Source of the DNA: Poriferisodalis sp965208555
GTDB lineage: Bacteria; Actinomycetota; Acidimicrobiia; Acidimicrobiales; Poriferisodalaceae
NCBI RefSeq assembly: GCF_965208555.1
Contig: NZ_OZ242342.1
Location: 3,038,001 to 3,102,000 of the forward strand
Reading direction: 5' to 3'
DNA length: 64,000 bases
The notes beneath the pieces were generated by a model that was not told the DNA's origin, ran no database searches, and saw nothing but the letters and a program-made list of their open reading frames with translations. The position numbers and the translations under genes are program-made. This document shows, one piece after another, positions 26,715-35,912 of this stretch. Position 1 is the stretch's first letter. Every line of letters starts with the position of its first letter.

Positions 26715-28616
26715 ATGCAGCAGGCGGTGCGGGTGCTGGTCGACGAGCCGGCCATCGATCGCGAGTTCACGTATTTGCTGCCGCCGGAACTCGCCTCGGG
26801 CCGTGTGAAGGTCACCGTCGGCACCGTCGTGCGGGTGGTGCTCAATCGTCGCCGCCTGCGTGGCTGGGTGACGGCGCTCCATGCGGCAGCACCCACGGGT
26901 CGCGAACTGGTGCCGATCAGCGGCGTCGTCGGTGTCGGCCCGCCGCCGCACGTGGTCGAATTGGCCGGATGGGCAGCGTGGCGCTGGGCAGGCACCCGGG
27001 CCCACTTCATGCGAACTGCCAGCTCCGACCGCGTCGTCGCCGGAGTGCCGAACGAGCCTGCAAGCTGGCCGGCGATCCCACCGTCTCTCTCGTCAGGCGG
27101 GCTCGCAGACGATGGCTCGGCCGCAGTCGCCGGCGGGCCCGCGGGATCAGGCAGGCCCGATGGCATCAGCACGCCCGAGTGGGCACAGCTGGCCTGGGCG
27201 AGGGACCAGCCGGTTCCGGGGGCGGTCCGGTTGGGACCGTGTGCCGACGAGTGGCCGCTGGTCACCGAGGCACTGCGGCATGGCCGCTTGCTGGTGCTCG
27301 TTCCTACTGTGGCGTGGGCTGCCAAGCTCGCGGGCCGGTTGCGCCGGGCGGGCGTGGAGACTGCACTGGCGCCGCGCGACTGGGCACGGGCAGCCGTGGC
27401 GCATGCCGTCGTCGGCACGCGTTCGGCGGCCTGGGCCCCGTGCGGTCGACTCGACGCGGTGCTGGTGCTCGACGAGCATGACGAGGCCTACCAGTCTGAG
27501 GCTGCGCCCACATGGAATGCCCGAGAGGTGGCCATCGAGCGAGCCCGCCGCGATGGCGCTCGCTGCCTGCTTGCCGGGCCGATGCCCTCGCCCGATGCTC
27601 TTGCACATTGCGGACAAGCCGCTGGAAAGGCTGAGCTGGCGGTCATCACCGCGGCGCGTCCGGCCGAGCGTGACGCCTGGCCGCGGGTGCAGATCGCCGA
27701 TCGCCGGCGCGACGACCCCGCAACGGGGGAGTGGTGCGGCGAAGCCCTCGCCGATCTGCTGCGCGCTGGCAGCCGCGTCGTATGCGTGCTGAACCGCACG
27801 GGACGTGCGCGCTTGGCCTACTGCAACTCTTGCGGCGAGTTGGCGCGCTCGCGCGCTACCGGTCGCGCGTTGCGGCTGGACAAGCAGCAGTTCACCGATC
27901 CCGACTCGGGCGAGACCCGGCCGGCGGTGTGCGAGTCGTGCGGTGCGACGAGATTCCGGCGCGCCCGGGTCGGCGTCAAGGGCGTGGCTGCCGAGATGGA
28001 GCGCCTCACGCAGCGTCGTGTCGTACAGGTGATCGGCGAGGGCGTTCGACGCGAGTCGGACACTGGTGACGGCGGACCCCAGGCGGGTCTGCCGACCAGC
28101 ACCGAAGCAGCGCTGTACATCGGCACCGAAGCGGCACTCCACCGCGTGCGCTCGGCGGACACCGTGGCCTTCGTGGACTTCGACCAAGAACTGATGGCAC
28201 CCCGCTACCGAGCCGCTGAGGAGGCATTCGCGTTGCTGGTGCGCGCTGCGCGGCTGGTCGGACCGCGTTCGGCCGGCGGCCGGATCCTCGTGCAGACCCG
28301 CCTGCCCGCTCACCCGGTGCTCGTCGCCGCGGCCGATTCCGATCCGGGCGACTGGATCCGCAGCGAGTACGAGCGCAGGGCTCAGATGCGCCAGCCGCCG
28401 GCCTCAGCGTGGGCGCTCGTGTCCGGCGTCGCGGCGCCCGGCTACATCGAGAACCTGTCGGCCAGCCCGCAAGCGGGAGCGCTCGACATCGCCGGACCAG
28501 CCGACGGGACGTGGCGCATCCGCAGCGACGATCGCGCTGCGCTGCTGGATGCCTTGGTCGATGCCGAGCGCCCCAGCGGGCGGTTGCGGGTCGCTGTGGA
28601 CCCGATGCGAGCGTGA
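26715..28616 (+). CDS. priA: PriA-like primosomal protein without Walker A motif
   Basis: A 633-residue actinobacterial-type PriA involved in replication restart. The N-terminal DNA-binding domain (AIDREFTYLLPPEL) is intact. A DEAH-like box (LVLDEHDEAYQ) and the zinc region with YCNSCGEL and VCESCGAT are present. The Walker A GxTGSGKT is absent: the stretch before LVLVPTVAW reads ADEWPLVTEALRHGRL. This loss is known for actinobacterial PriA, so helicase activity is unlikely. The 3' end nearly meets the reverse-strand SDR gene (26-base gap). Confidence 0.88.
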   Translation: MQQAVRVLVDEPAIDREFTYLLPPELASGRVKVTVGTVVRVVLNRRRLRGWVTALHAAAPTGRELVPISGVVGVGPPPHVVELAGWAAWRWAGTRAHFMRTASSDRVVAGVPNEPASWPAIPPSLSSGGLADDGSAAVAGGPAGSGRPDGISTPEWAQLAWARDQPVPGAVRLGPCADEWPLVTEALRHGRLLVLVPTVAWAAKLAGRLRRAGVETALAPRDWARAAVAHAVVGTRSAAWAPCGRLDAVLVLDEHDEAYQSEAAPTWNAREVAIERARRDGARCLLAGPMPSPDALAHCGQAAGKAELAVITAARPAERDAWPRVQIADRRRDDPATGEWCGEALADLLRAGSRVVCVLNRTGRARLAYCNSCGELARSRATGRALRLDKQQFTDPDSGETRPAVCESCGATRFRRARVGVKGVAAEMERLTQRRVVQVIGEGVRRESDTGDGGPQAGLPTSTEAALYIGTEAALHRVRSADTVAFVDFDQELMAPRYRAAEEAFALLVRAARLVGPRSAGGRILVQTRLPAHPVLVAAADSDPGDWIRSEYERRAQMRQPPASAWALVSGVAAPGYIENLSASPQAGALDIAGPADGTWRIRSDDRAALLDALVDAERPSGRLRVAVDPMRA

Positions 28617-28642
28617 CCGGGCGGATCACGCTGCAGCGCTGC

Positions 28643-29398
28643 TCAGTGCGTTCCGAGTGGCCGTCCCCCGTCCACGGGAATCACTGCTCCGGTGGTGAGC
28701 GGCAGGTCATGCACCACCGCGCTCACTGCCGCGGCCACATCGTCGGGCGTCGCGAGCCGGCCCAGCGGGGTGGCGTCGCGTTGCACGTCGAGCACGCCGG
28801 CGGGCATGCGGCTCGCGTACTCGCCCAGCACCCATCCGGGAGACACCGAGACCATCCGGATCTGCGGCGCCAGCGCCCGACCAAGCGAGCGCGTCATGCT
28901 GTCCAGCGCAGCCTTCGAGGCGCAATAGGCGACATTGGAGCCCTGTCCGGTGACCGCCGACACCGACGAGATGTTCACGACCACCGGGCTGGGCGCGGCC
29001 TCGAGCAGGGGTCGCAGCGCGCGGACGGTGGCGAACGGGCCACGCCAGTTGGTCGCGAAGATGCGGTCGATCAACTCGTCGTCGAGGTCGTCCAGATCAT
29101 CGTGCGGTACCGGTCGCGTCACCCCGGCACAGTTGACGAGCACATCTACACGGCCCGGGCCGTCGGCGAGCAGATTTGCGAGAGCAGCGAGCGATGTGGG
29201 TTCGAGCACCGAGATCTGCGCGGCACGGTGCCCGCTGCCCGCGAGCCCGGCGACCAGCTGGGTGGCCCGCTCAGCGGCCGAGTGATAGCCGGCAACGACA
29301 CACAGGCCATCCGCCGCCAGCCGCACCGCAATCGCTGAGCCGATGCCGCCGCTGGCACCGGTGACAACGGCGATGCCCGGATCGCCCACCGTGCTCAC
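28643..29398 (-). CDS. SDR-family oxidoreductase (FabG-like), partner of hpsN
   Basis: A 251-residue classical short-chain dehydrogenase. It has the cofactor loop VVTGASGGIGSAIA near residue 10-23, VNCAGV, catalytic Ser in NISSVSAVTG, YCASKAALD with the YxxxK pair, and SPGWVLGEY. GTG 29398 overlaps the hpsN stop (GTGA), so the two are cotranscribed and coupled; the open frame reading further upstream is a shadow of hpsN. A role in sulfonate or polyol oxidation is inferred from that neighbour; it might also be a generic 3-oxoacyl reductase. Confidence 0.85.
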   Translation of the reverse strand: MSTVGDPGIAVVTGASGGIGSAIAVRLAADGLCVVAGYHSAAERATQLVAGLAGSGHRAAQISVLEPTSLAALANLLADGPGRVDVLVNCAGVTRPVPHDDLDDLDDELIDRIFATNWRGPFATVRALRPLLEAAPSPVVVNISSVSAVTGQGSNVAYCASKAALDSMTRSLGRALAPQIRMVSVSPGWVLGEYASRMPAGVLDVQRDATPLGRLATPDDVAAAVSAVVHDLPLTTGAVIPVDGGRPLGTH

Positions 29399-30687
29399 GC
29401 CCGAGCCGCGGCCAAGTCGCCGTACCGACGCACCCGGATGTCGGCCTGCGCCTGATGGCCCGCGAAGTTCTCGATGGCGCACAAGCGGCTGCAGTACTCG
29501 CCGATCAGCACGCTTGACGCCGGATCCGTCACCCGCTGGTAGGTCACGGTCTTGAGGAACTTGCCGACCCACAGTCCGCCCGTGTAGCGGGCCGCTCCCT
29601 GAGTCGGCAGGGTGTGATTGGTGCCGATCACCTTGTCGCCGAACGACACGTTCGTCATCGGTCCCAGGAACAGCGCTCCGTAGTTCGTCAGGTTCTCCAA
29701 GAAGAAATCGTCGTCTCCGGTCATGACCTGCACATGCTCGAACGCCAGCTCGTTGGCCAGATCCAGCATTTCCCGGGCGTCGCCGCACACGATGACCCGG
29801 CCGTAGTCGGCCCACGCCACCGATGCGATGTCTGCAGTCGGCAGGGTGCTGAGCTGTCGCTCCACCTCGGCGAGCGTGTCGATGCCCAGCTGCCGGGATG
29901 TCGTCAGCAGCACGGCCGGCGACGTGGGACCATGCTCGGCCTGACCAAGCAGGTCGGTGGCGCACATCTCGCCGTCCACCGTCTCGTCGGCCAGCAGCAG
30001 CGTCTCAGTCGGCCCGGCGAGCAGATCGATGCCGACGCGCCCGTACAGCTGCCGCTTGGCCTCGGCCACGAACGCATTGCCCGGCCCGACCAGCACATCG
30101 GTCTTGTCGACGAACTCGGTGCCGAGCGCCAACGAGGCCACGGCCTGCACACCGCCCAGCAGGTAGATCTCATCGGCACCTGCAAGGTGCATCGCCGCGA
30201 CGGTCTCCGCGGGAACGCCGCCGTTCAGCGGGGGAGTGCAGGCTGCCACTCTCGGCACTCCGGCCACCTTCGCGGTCAGCACGCTCATGTGTGCAGAGGC
30301 CACCATCGGGTACCGCCCGCCGGGCACGTACGCCCCCACGGAACCCACCGGTATGTGCTTGTGGCCCAGCATCACGCCCGGCAGCGTCTCCACCTCGACA
30401 TCGCCCAGCGATGCGAGCTGGGCTTCGGCGAAGTTGCGGATCTGGGTCTGGGCGAAGCGAATGTCGCCAAGAGTGCCGGGGTCGACACCGTGGATGATCT
30501 CGTCGATCTGCTCAGCACTCAGGCGGAACTCCCCGGGCGACCAACCGTCGAATTCCTCCGACATCTCGCGCACCGCCTGCTCGCCTCGTTCTGCGATGGT
30601 GTCGATCAGGGAGCTGACACGCTCGGCCAGTGCAGGATCGGCTCCGTGGGCGCCCTTGGATGTTGCCTCTTTCAGGATCTCCGCCAT
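29395..30687 (-). CDS. hpsN: Sulfopropanediol 3-dehydrogenase-like (HpsN/HisD family)
   Basis: A 430-residue HisD-superfamily dehydrogenase that more closely resembles HpsN, which oxidises (R)-2,3-dihydroxypropanesulfonate to sulfolactate with NAD+. Seen: SVGAYVPGGRYPMVASAHMS, VGPGNAFVAEAKRQLYGRVG, the zinc pair Gln/His in DLLGQAEHGPTSP, GTNHTLPT and the late FAGHQAQA. The GDKVIGTNH and WVGKFLKTVTYQ segments match my recollection of HpsN rather than true HisD (DYASGTNH). ATG 30687 has GGAGGG six bases upstream. hisG is elsewhere in the window and no other his genes adjoin, which argues against a biosynthetic HisD. Confidence 0.78.
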   Translation of the reverse strand: MAEILKEATSKGAHGADPALAERVSSLIDTIAERGEQAVREMSEEFDGWSPGEFRLSAEQIDEIIHGVDPGTLGDIRFAQTQIRNFAEAQLASLGDVEVETLPGVMLGHKHIPVGSVGAYVPGGRYPMVASAHMSVLTAKVAGVPRVAACTPPLNGGVPAETVAAMHLAGADEIYLLGGVQAVASLALGTEFVDKTDVLVGPGNAFVAEAKRQLYGRVGIDLLAGPTETLLLADETVDGEMCATDLLGQAEHGPTSPAVLLTTSRQLGIDTLAEVERQLSTLPTADIASVAWADYGRVIVCGDAREMLDLANELAFEHVQVMTGDDDFFLENLTNYGALFLGPMTNVSFGDKVIGTNHTLPTQGAARYTGGLWVGKFLKTVTYQRVTDPASSVLIGEYCSRLCAIENFAGHQAQADIRVRRYGDLAAARA

Positions 30688-30785
30688 CGGCCCTCCGCCC
30701 TGACTTGCTCGGACATCACAACGGCGGCCGAGCCTAGGACTCAGCCTCCGGGATCGAGCGCCGAATGGGCCCGCGAGCGCAGCGG

Positions 30786-30791
30786 TAGCCT
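30786..30791 (+). promoter_or_regulatory. -10 box TAGCCT for leaderless def mRNA
   Basis: TAGCCT lies nine bases before the def ATG in the divergent gap between hpsN and def. No ribosome site precedes the ATG. The rest of the 113-base gap presumably holds the hpsN promoter, which I cannot place. Confidence 0.45.
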
Positions 30792-30800
30792 GCGAAATCG

Positions 30801-31370
30801 ATGGGAGGCGCTTTCGAGATCCGGCTGATGGGCGACCCCGTACTGCGCCAGCGGGCCGCCGAGATCACCGACATCGACGGTCGTGTGGCGCGCATGGTGG
30901 ACGACATGCTGCCTGCGATGTACGACGCCGAGGGCATCGGCCTCGCGGCGCCGCAGGTGGGCATCCAGCGTCGGCTGTTCGTCTTCGACCTCTATGAAGG
31001 CGACGGCCCCCAGACGCTCATCAATCCCGAGATAGTCGAGAGCGATGGCGAGTGGACCTACACCGAGGGATGCCTGTCGGTGCCGGGCCTGACCTTCGAG
31101 ATCGTGCGGCCGAAGCAGGTGCACATCGTCGGGCGTGACCTCGATGGCAATGAGGTCAGCATCGAGGCCGACGAGCTGCTGGCCCGGCTGTTCCAGCACG
31201 AGCTCGACCACCTCGACGGCGTGCTGCTCGTCGATCATCTCACCAAGGCCGAGCGCAAGGAAGCCCTGCGCGACTGGCGCACCCAGCTCGCGCAGCTGCA
31301 GTCCGGCGTGAACGGACCAGCGTCGAACGGTCCCGTCCCGCTCGTGGGCCGCAGCACGGCAGACGGCTGA
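30801..31370 (+). CDS. def: Peptide deformylase
   Basis: Def removes the formyl group from new protein N-termini. The 189-residue protein carries all three motifs: GIGLAAPQVG (45-54), EGCLS with metal ligand Cys91, and HELDH (133-137). The C-terminal 40 residues form a Gln/Ser-rich tail longer than in E. coli. It is followed 29 bases later by fmt, whose product adds the formyl group to the initiator tRNA. Confidence 0.97.
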   Translation: MGGAFEIRLMGDPVLRQRAAEITDIDGRVARMVDDMLPAMYDAEGIGLAAPQVGIQRRLFVFDLYEGDGPQTLINPEIVESDGEWTYTEGCLSVPGLTFEIVRPKQVHIVGRDLDGNEVSIEADELLARLFQHELDHLDGVLLVDHLTKAERKEALRDWRTQLAQLQSGVNGPASNGPVPLVGRSTADG

Positions 31371-31399
31371 AGCAGTTCGAGCCGAAGCAGACCGTCTAC

Positions 31400-32356
31400 G
31401 TGGACAGCGAGGCCCCGCAGACCCGGCAGCCGCCCTCCGTCCCGCCGTGTCCTCGCCGCGTGGCGTTCGCGGGCACACCCGACGACGCCGTGCCGACGCT
31501 GCGAGCGCTCGCCGGGGCGGGCTTCGAGATCCCCGTCGTAGTCACCGGCGCCCCGCGTCGCCGCAGCCGCCGAGGCAGCGATGCGCCGAGCCCTGTGGGC
31601 GCAGCCGCGGCAGAGATCGGGCTGGCGGTGAGTCACGAGCCGGCAGATCTCGTGAGCTGTGGCGCCGACTGCGCCGTCGTGGTCGCCTTCGGGCAGCTCA
31701 TCGCCGCCGAGCTGCTCGCGGTGACGCCGATGCTCAACCTGCACTTCTCGCTGCTGCCTCGCTGGCGCGGCGCCGCCCCGATTGAGCGGGCGCTGCTGGC
31801 GGGCGACGATCGCACGGGTGTGTCGCTCATGGCGCTGGAGCCCTCGCTCGACACGGGGCCCGTCTACTGGCAGCACGAGGCGCCCATCGGCCTCGCCGAC
31901 ACAGCGGCGGGCCTGCGCGGGCGTCTCGCCAGCGAGGGGGCAGACCGTCTCGCGGCATCGCTGGCAGAGGGGCTGCCCACACCGCAGCCCCAGTCGGGCA
32001 CCCCGACCTACGCCCGCAAGCTCACGACGGAGGATCGGCGGATCGACTGGTCACAGCCGGCGGTCTTCATCGACCGCCAGATCCGGGTCGGCGGCGCATG
32101 GACCACGCTCGACGGCGAGCGCTTCATCATCCGTGCGGGCCGACCGGCCGATTCGTCGCGAGACGCAGTCCACGATGCCCCGCCCGAGAGCGCCGCTGCT
32201 CACGATGGCCCGCCGGGCACGCTCGCCGGCGACGCTGTAGCGACCGGCCACGGGCTCATCCGCTTGGCGACTGTTCAGCCCGCCGGCCGAGGCGCCATCG
32301 ACGCGCACGCCTGGCTGCGTGGCGCCCGCCTGCCCGACGGTGCCCGCTTCGATTGA
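31400..32356 (+). CDS. fmt: Methionyl-tRNA formyltransferase
   Basis: Fmt formylates Met-tRNAfMet with 10-formyl-THF. The 318-residue protein has VAFAGTPDDAVPTLRAL, the catalytic triad Asn113, His115 and Asp151 in NLHFSLLPRWRGAAPIERAL and EPSLDTGPV, and a C-terminal OB-like domain (KLTTEDRRIDW). Residues 1-20 before the first strand are a Pro-rich extension from GTG 31400; no later start is available before the fold. The usual rsmB/rpe neighbours are missing downstream. Confidence 0.93.
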   Translation: MDSEAPQTRQPPSVPPCPRRVAFAGTPDDAVPTLRALAGAGFEIPVVVTGAPRRRSRRGSDAPSPVGAAAAEIGLAVSHEPADLVSCGADCAVVVAFGQLIAAELLAVTPMLNLHFSLLPRWRGAAPIERALLAGDDRTGVSLMALEPSLDTGPVYWQHEAPIGLADTAAGLRGRLASEGADRLAASLAEGLPTPQPQSGTPTYARKLTTEDRRIDWSQPAVFIDRQIRVGGAWTTLDGERFIIRAGRPADSSRDAVHDAPPESAAAHDGPPGTLAGDAVATGHGLIRLATVQPAGRGAIDAHAWLRGARLPDGARFD

Positions 32357-32395
32357 GCAGCGAGGGCAGGCCCGCCGCCTCGGCGGTCGGTCCCG

Positions 32396-32401
32396 TAGCG
32401 T
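32396..32401 (+). promoter_or_regulatory. -10 box TAGCGT for leaderless phosphoesterase mRNA
   Basis: TAGCGT ends six bases before ATG 32408. The ATG lacks a ribosome site, which again suggests a leaderless transcript. Confidence 0.35.
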
Positions 32402-32407
32402 GACCGG

Positions 32408-32980
32408 ATGCGCATCGGCTTGATCTCGGACACGCACATCCCCGAGGCCGCGCCGGAGCTGTGGCCCGAGGCGTACGCAGCAATGGACGGGTGCGACGCC
32501 ATCCTGCATGCGGGGGACATCTACGACATCTCTGTCGTCGACCGGCTCAACGAGATCGCTCCTACCTGGGCGGCCCGCGGCAACGGCGACGACGGCTCGT
32601 CGGGCCGTGACGTCCAGCCCGACCATCCGCTGCTGGCCAACGCCTGGGCGCACACCTTCGACGGCGTGCGCATCGGCCTCACCCACCACCTGCCGGTGCC
32701 GGAGCTGTCGTTCTATTCCGTGGCCGACGCCATCGAGCGGCATTTCGGTGCCGACGAGCGGCTCGACGTGTGCGTGTACGGAGACACGCACGTCCATCGC
32801 ATCGACACGCTGTCGGGCGTGCTGTGCGTGAACCCCGGCTCGCCGACGTTCCCCCGCAATCTCAGTGCGCAGCTCGGCACGGTCGGCTATCTCGACATCG
32901 CCGACGGCATCGCCACGCCCTCGCTGTGGCAGCTCACCCCCGACGGCCTCGAGCCCACCGAGTCCTGGGACTACGTCTAG
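32408..32980 (+). CDS. Metallophosphoesterase, YfcE/MJ0936-type
   Basis: A 190-residue calcineurin-like phosphodiesterase. The metal motifs appear in order: SDTHIPE (residues 7-13), HAGDIYD (38-44), RGNGDDG (59-65), THHLP and GDTHVHRI near residues 97 and 122. The fourth motif is followed by VNPGSPTFPR, typical of YfcE proteins, which hydrolyse phosphodiesters in vitro. Native substrate is unknown. It opens the accessory block between fmt and ribD. Confidence 0.85.
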   Translation: MRIGLISDTHIPEAAPELWPEAYAAMDGCDAILHAGDIYDISVVDRLNEIAPTWAARGNGDDGSSGRDVQPDHPLLANAWAHTFDGVRIGLTHHLPVPELSFYSVADAIERHFGADERLDVCVYGDTHVHRIDTLSGVLCVNPGSPTFPRNLSAQLGTVGYLDIADGIATPSLWQLTPDGLEPTESWDYV

Positions 32981-33079
32981 ACGCCAACGGGGCCCGACTG
33001 CAGATCGGGGCCAGAGCGACGTTTTCGCGGGCGCAAGTAGTGTGCGGCGAGTCTGGGCGAAGGCGAAGGGGACGCATCA

Positions 33080-34105
33080 ATGGCCGACGACTCTGCAAGC
33101 GACAAGGACGCATGGCTCGCAGCCACCATCGAGCAGCCGATCGACGCCGACGAGGAGATCGTCGATCCGCATCACCACCTGTGGGACTTCCCGGCGGGCA
33201 CCTACTTGGTGCCCGAACTGCACGCTGACACCGGCGCGGGCCACAACGTCACCCAGACGGTGTTTGTGGAGTGCGCTGCTGGCTACTACACGAGCGGTCC
33301 TGAGCACCTGCGACCGGTCGGCGAGACCGAGTTCGTGCGGGAACAGGCGGCGATCTCTGCCGAGGCCGACGGCGCGACGATCTCGGCCATCGTCAGCTTC
33401 GCCGACCTGACGCTCGGCAACGCCGTCGAAGAGGTGCTGGCCGCACACGACGAGGCAGGCGAGGGGCTGTTCCGCGGCATCCGTCACGCCAGCGCCTGGG
33501 ACGGCAGCGACCAGATCCGCGAGAGCCACACCAAACCGCCGCCCGAGCTGCTGGCGGACCCGGACTTCCGGGCGGGCTACGCAACGCTGGGCCGGATGGG
33601 CTTCAGCTTCGACGGCTGGATGTTCCACCCGCAGGTCGCTGAGCTTGTTGGGCTCGTTCACGCCGTGCCCGACACGCCCGTCGTGCTGGATCACCTCGGC
33701 GGGCCGTTGGGCATCGGCCCCTACGCCGACCGCCGTGATGAGGTGCGCGCTGTGGTGCGGCCGGCGCTCGAGGCGCTCGCCCGCCACTCCCAGGTCACCG
33801 TCAAGGTGGGCGGCATCGGCATGAGCATCTACGGCGTCGGCTTCAAGCGGCTGCCCCAAGCGCCCTCGTCGGAGCACGTCGCAGCAACCTGGAGCGACGA
33901 CATTCGCCACGCCATCGAGACCTTCGGGCCGGATCGCTGCATGTTCGAGAGCAACTTCCCGGTCGACAAGCAGGGCTGCTCGTACACCGTGCTGTTCAAC
34001 GCCTTCCAGCGAATCTGCGACCAGGCCGGCTACACGCCCTCAGAACGTGCCGACTTGTTTGCGGGCACCGCCCGCCGCTCCTACCGCGTCGATCCGCCGG
34101 CGTAG
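33080..34105 (+). CDS. Amidohydrolase-2 family hydrolase (lactonase-like)
   Basis: A 341-residue TIM-barrel metal hydrolase. The HxH-type motif is DPHHHLWDFP near residue 33-42, the strand-end His lies in VVLDHLGGP, and the late Asp/Asn region is MFESNFPVDKQG. This layout matches the group with 2-pyrone-4,6-dicarboxylate lactonase and L-fuconolactonase; the substrate cannot be named. ATG 33080 has GAAGGGGA upstream. It is convergent with the metallo-beta-lactamase gene 25 bases on. Confidence 0.8.
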   Translation: MADDSASDKDAWLAATIEQPIDADEEIVDPHHHLWDFPAGTYLVPELHADTGAGHNVTQTVFVECAAGYYTSGPEHLRPVGETEFVREQAAISAEADGATISAIVSFADLTLGNAVEEVLAAHDEAGEGLFRGIRHASAWDGSDQIRESHTKPPPELLADPDFRAGYATLGRMGFSFDGWMFHPQVAELVGLVHAVPDTPVVLDHLGGPLGIGPYADRRDEVRAVVRPALEALARHSQVTVKVGGIGMSIYGVGFKRLPQAPSSEHVAATWSDDIRHAIETFGPDRCMFESNFPVDKQGCSYTVLFNAFQRICDQAGYTPSERADLFAGTARRSYRVDPPA

Positions 34106-34130
34106 TCCGGCAGCCCGATCTGGGAGCGAG

Positions 34131-34901
34131 CTAGGTCAGGCCGACGCCTTCGTGGGGCAGCGTCGCCCACTGGGTGTCGTCGTGCCCGTACAGCAAGCGG
34201 CAGCCCTCGTCGTCGCGCATCGACTTCAGGCGTTGCATCGATTCGAGCTGCATGTCGTGGTTGAACCCGAACGGCGGCAGCAGCATCCGGTCCAGCACGT
34301 CCTCCCAGTAGACGCAGTCGCCGGTGAGCACCACAGGGCCGCTGTCCAATTCCACGCGCAGTGACTGGTGGCCGGCGGTGTGCCCCGGCGTGGGGATGCA
34401 GGTCACCGAACCGTCGCCGAACACGTCGTGCTCACCGTCGATGAGCAGCACGTCGTGGCCGAGGTCGAAGTCTTCGGGCTTGTACACCTCGTACTCGATG
34501 AGCTTGGGGTGATGCCCCGACTCCCACTCGGCCCGCTGGCAGATCAGCCGGGCGTTGGGCAGCAGCTCGGTGCCGCCGCAGTGGTCGAAGTGCAGGTGGC
34601 TGAAGATGGCGAACGTCAGCTCGTCCGGGTCGACATCGACGCTGCGCAGCCGGGCCGACACTTCGTCGTCTGATGAGTAGTCCGCCTCAAAGGACTTCGC
34701 GAGCAGCGGGTAGCGGGTGCCGACGCCGTCCTGCACCTGTGGGTGCATGCCGGTGTCGAACACCAGCGTCTGGCCGCTGGGATGGCGTACCAGCCAGCTC
34801 GGAATCGGCAGCCGCACATTGCCGGGGGCATCGGCGATGACAGACGCCGTCGCGGTCGACAACCAGCCGCATTCGAGCGGCACCAGCGAGAGCTGAGTCA
34901 T
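34131..34901 (-). CDS. Metallo-beta-lactamase-fold hydrolase (AHL-lactonase-like)
   Basis: A 256-residue hydrolase with the zinc motif SHLHFDHCGG (HxHxDH), a later HTAGHQS, LTGDCVYWEDV with the bridging Asp, and a C-terminal YGHDDTQW. The order and spacing are those of the N-acyl homoserine lactonase (AiiA/AttM) subgroup, which opens lactone rings. Other lactones or esters are equally possible. It lies head to tail with the enoyl-CoA hydratase gene, whose 3' end is 52 bases upstream, so the two may be cotranscribed. Confidence 0.82.
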   Translation of the reverse strand: MTQLSLVPLECGWLSTATASVIADAPGNVRLPIPSWLVRHPSGQTLVFDTGMHPQVQDGVGTRYPLLAKSFEADYSSDDEVSARLRSVDVDPDELTFAIFSHLHFDHCGGTELLPNARLICQRAEWESGHHPKLIEYEVYKPEDFDLGHDVLLIDGEHDVFGDGSVTCIPTPGHTAGHQSLRVELDSGPVVLTGDCVYWEDVLDRMLLPPFGFNHDMQLESMQRLKSMRDDEGCRLLYGHDDTQWATLPHEGVGLT

Positions 34902-34953
34902 GCGCTGTGTCTCCTTCGCGCCACCTCAGGCGCTGTATCTCATTCGCGCCTTG

Positions 34954-35814
34954 TCAGGCGCCGAAGCCCTTGCTCATGGGACGGTGATCGGGGAAGTCGG
35001 GGTCGCGCTGTTCCATCTGGGCCCGGAAGGCTTCTCCCATGTCGTCGGTGTCGAACATCGCGGCGTTCCAGGTGGCGATGTACTCGAGCCCGTCAGCCAC
35101 TGAGTGATCGCGGCTGAAGTTCATCGACTGCTTCGTGCCCCAGATCGCCATCGGGCTCTTCGAGGCGATCTCCGCTGCGATGTCGTCGACCGCTTTCATC
35201 ATCGAGTCGTGGTCGTCGTACACGGCGTTCACGAAGCCCCGGTCGAGCGCCTCTTCGGCGCTCATGCGACGACCGGTGAAGGCCAGCTCGCGCACGACGC
35301 CCTCCGGCACCAGCTTGGGCATGCGCTGCAGCGTTCCCACGTCGGCGGTCATGCCGATGTTGATCTCCTGGATCGAGAAGAACGCGTCCTGGGTGGCGTA
35401 GCGAAGATCGCAGGCCGAAACCATGTCCACCCCGCCGCCGACGCACGCACCCTGAATGGCGGCAATGACCGGCAGCCGGCTCTGCTCGAAGGCGTTGAAC
35501 GTCTGCTGCGCACGCAACGCGGTGTCGCGGAACTGCGCTCGTGTCCGGCTGCTGTGCCCGCCGCCGACGCCGCTGGATGGTTCGTCGAAATCGCCGAACA
35601 CTGCGAGATCCATGCCCGAGCAGAAGTGGCGACCGATCGCCGAGAGCACTACAACCCGAGCGTCTGTGCCGGAGGAGATCTCGTCGGTGATCTGGGGCAG
35701 CTCCCTCCAGAACTCCAGGATCATCGAGTTGGCCTTCTCGGGGCGCTTCATGACCAGGCGAGCGATGTGGTCGCTCACCTCGACGTCGAAGCAGGTGTAG
35801 TCGGATCCGGTCAT
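34954..35814 (-). CDS. Enoyl-CoA hydratase/isomerase family protein
   Basis: A 286-residue crotonase-fold protein. It has RPEKANSM near the N-terminus, the oxyanion-hole segments IGRHFCSGMDLAVFGD and IQGACVGGGVDMVSACDLRYAT, and a catalytic-type Glu/Asp in QEINIGMTADVGTLQRMPKLVPEG. The DVGTL variant resembles dienoyl-CoA isomerases rather than plain hydratases. ATG 35814 has GGAGGGA nine bases upstream; the longer frame to 35994 lacks such a site. It is divergent from a class III CoA-transferase 98 bases away, suggesting a shared CoA-thioester pathway. Confidence 0.87.
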   Translation of the reverse strand: MTGSDYTCFDVEVSDHIARLVMKRPEKANSMILEFWRELPQITDEISSGTDARVVVLSAIGRHFCSGMDLAVFGDFDEPSSGVGGGHSSRTRAQFRDTALRAQQTFNAFEQSRLPVIAAIQGACVGGGVDMVSACDLRYATQDAFFSIQEINIGMTADVGTLQRMPKLVPEGVVRELAFTGRRMSAEEALDRGFVNAVYDDHDSMMKAVDDIAAEIASKSPMAIWGTKQSMNFSRDHSVADGLEYIATWNAAMFDTDDMGEAFRAQMEQRDPDFPDHRPMSKGFGA

Positions 35815-35912
35815 TGGCTCGTCCCTCCGGTCGTGCTCGCAGTTCGAGCTCGCACAAGTCAAGCGCGTGAACGGCGAGCCTGCTTCGATATGCAGGCTGG
35901 GCTGGAGGGTCG

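Noticed and set aside
29399..29965. Longer reading of the SDR gene (28643-29965)
   Set aside because: The extra N-terminus is antisense-like in composition and overlaps hpsN on the same strand; GTG 29398 with the GTGA overlap is far better.
29395..30687. Biosynthetic histidinol dehydrogenase
   Set aside because: HisD-family motifs are present, but the GDKVIGTNH and WVGKFLKT segments and the SDR partner fit HpsN better.
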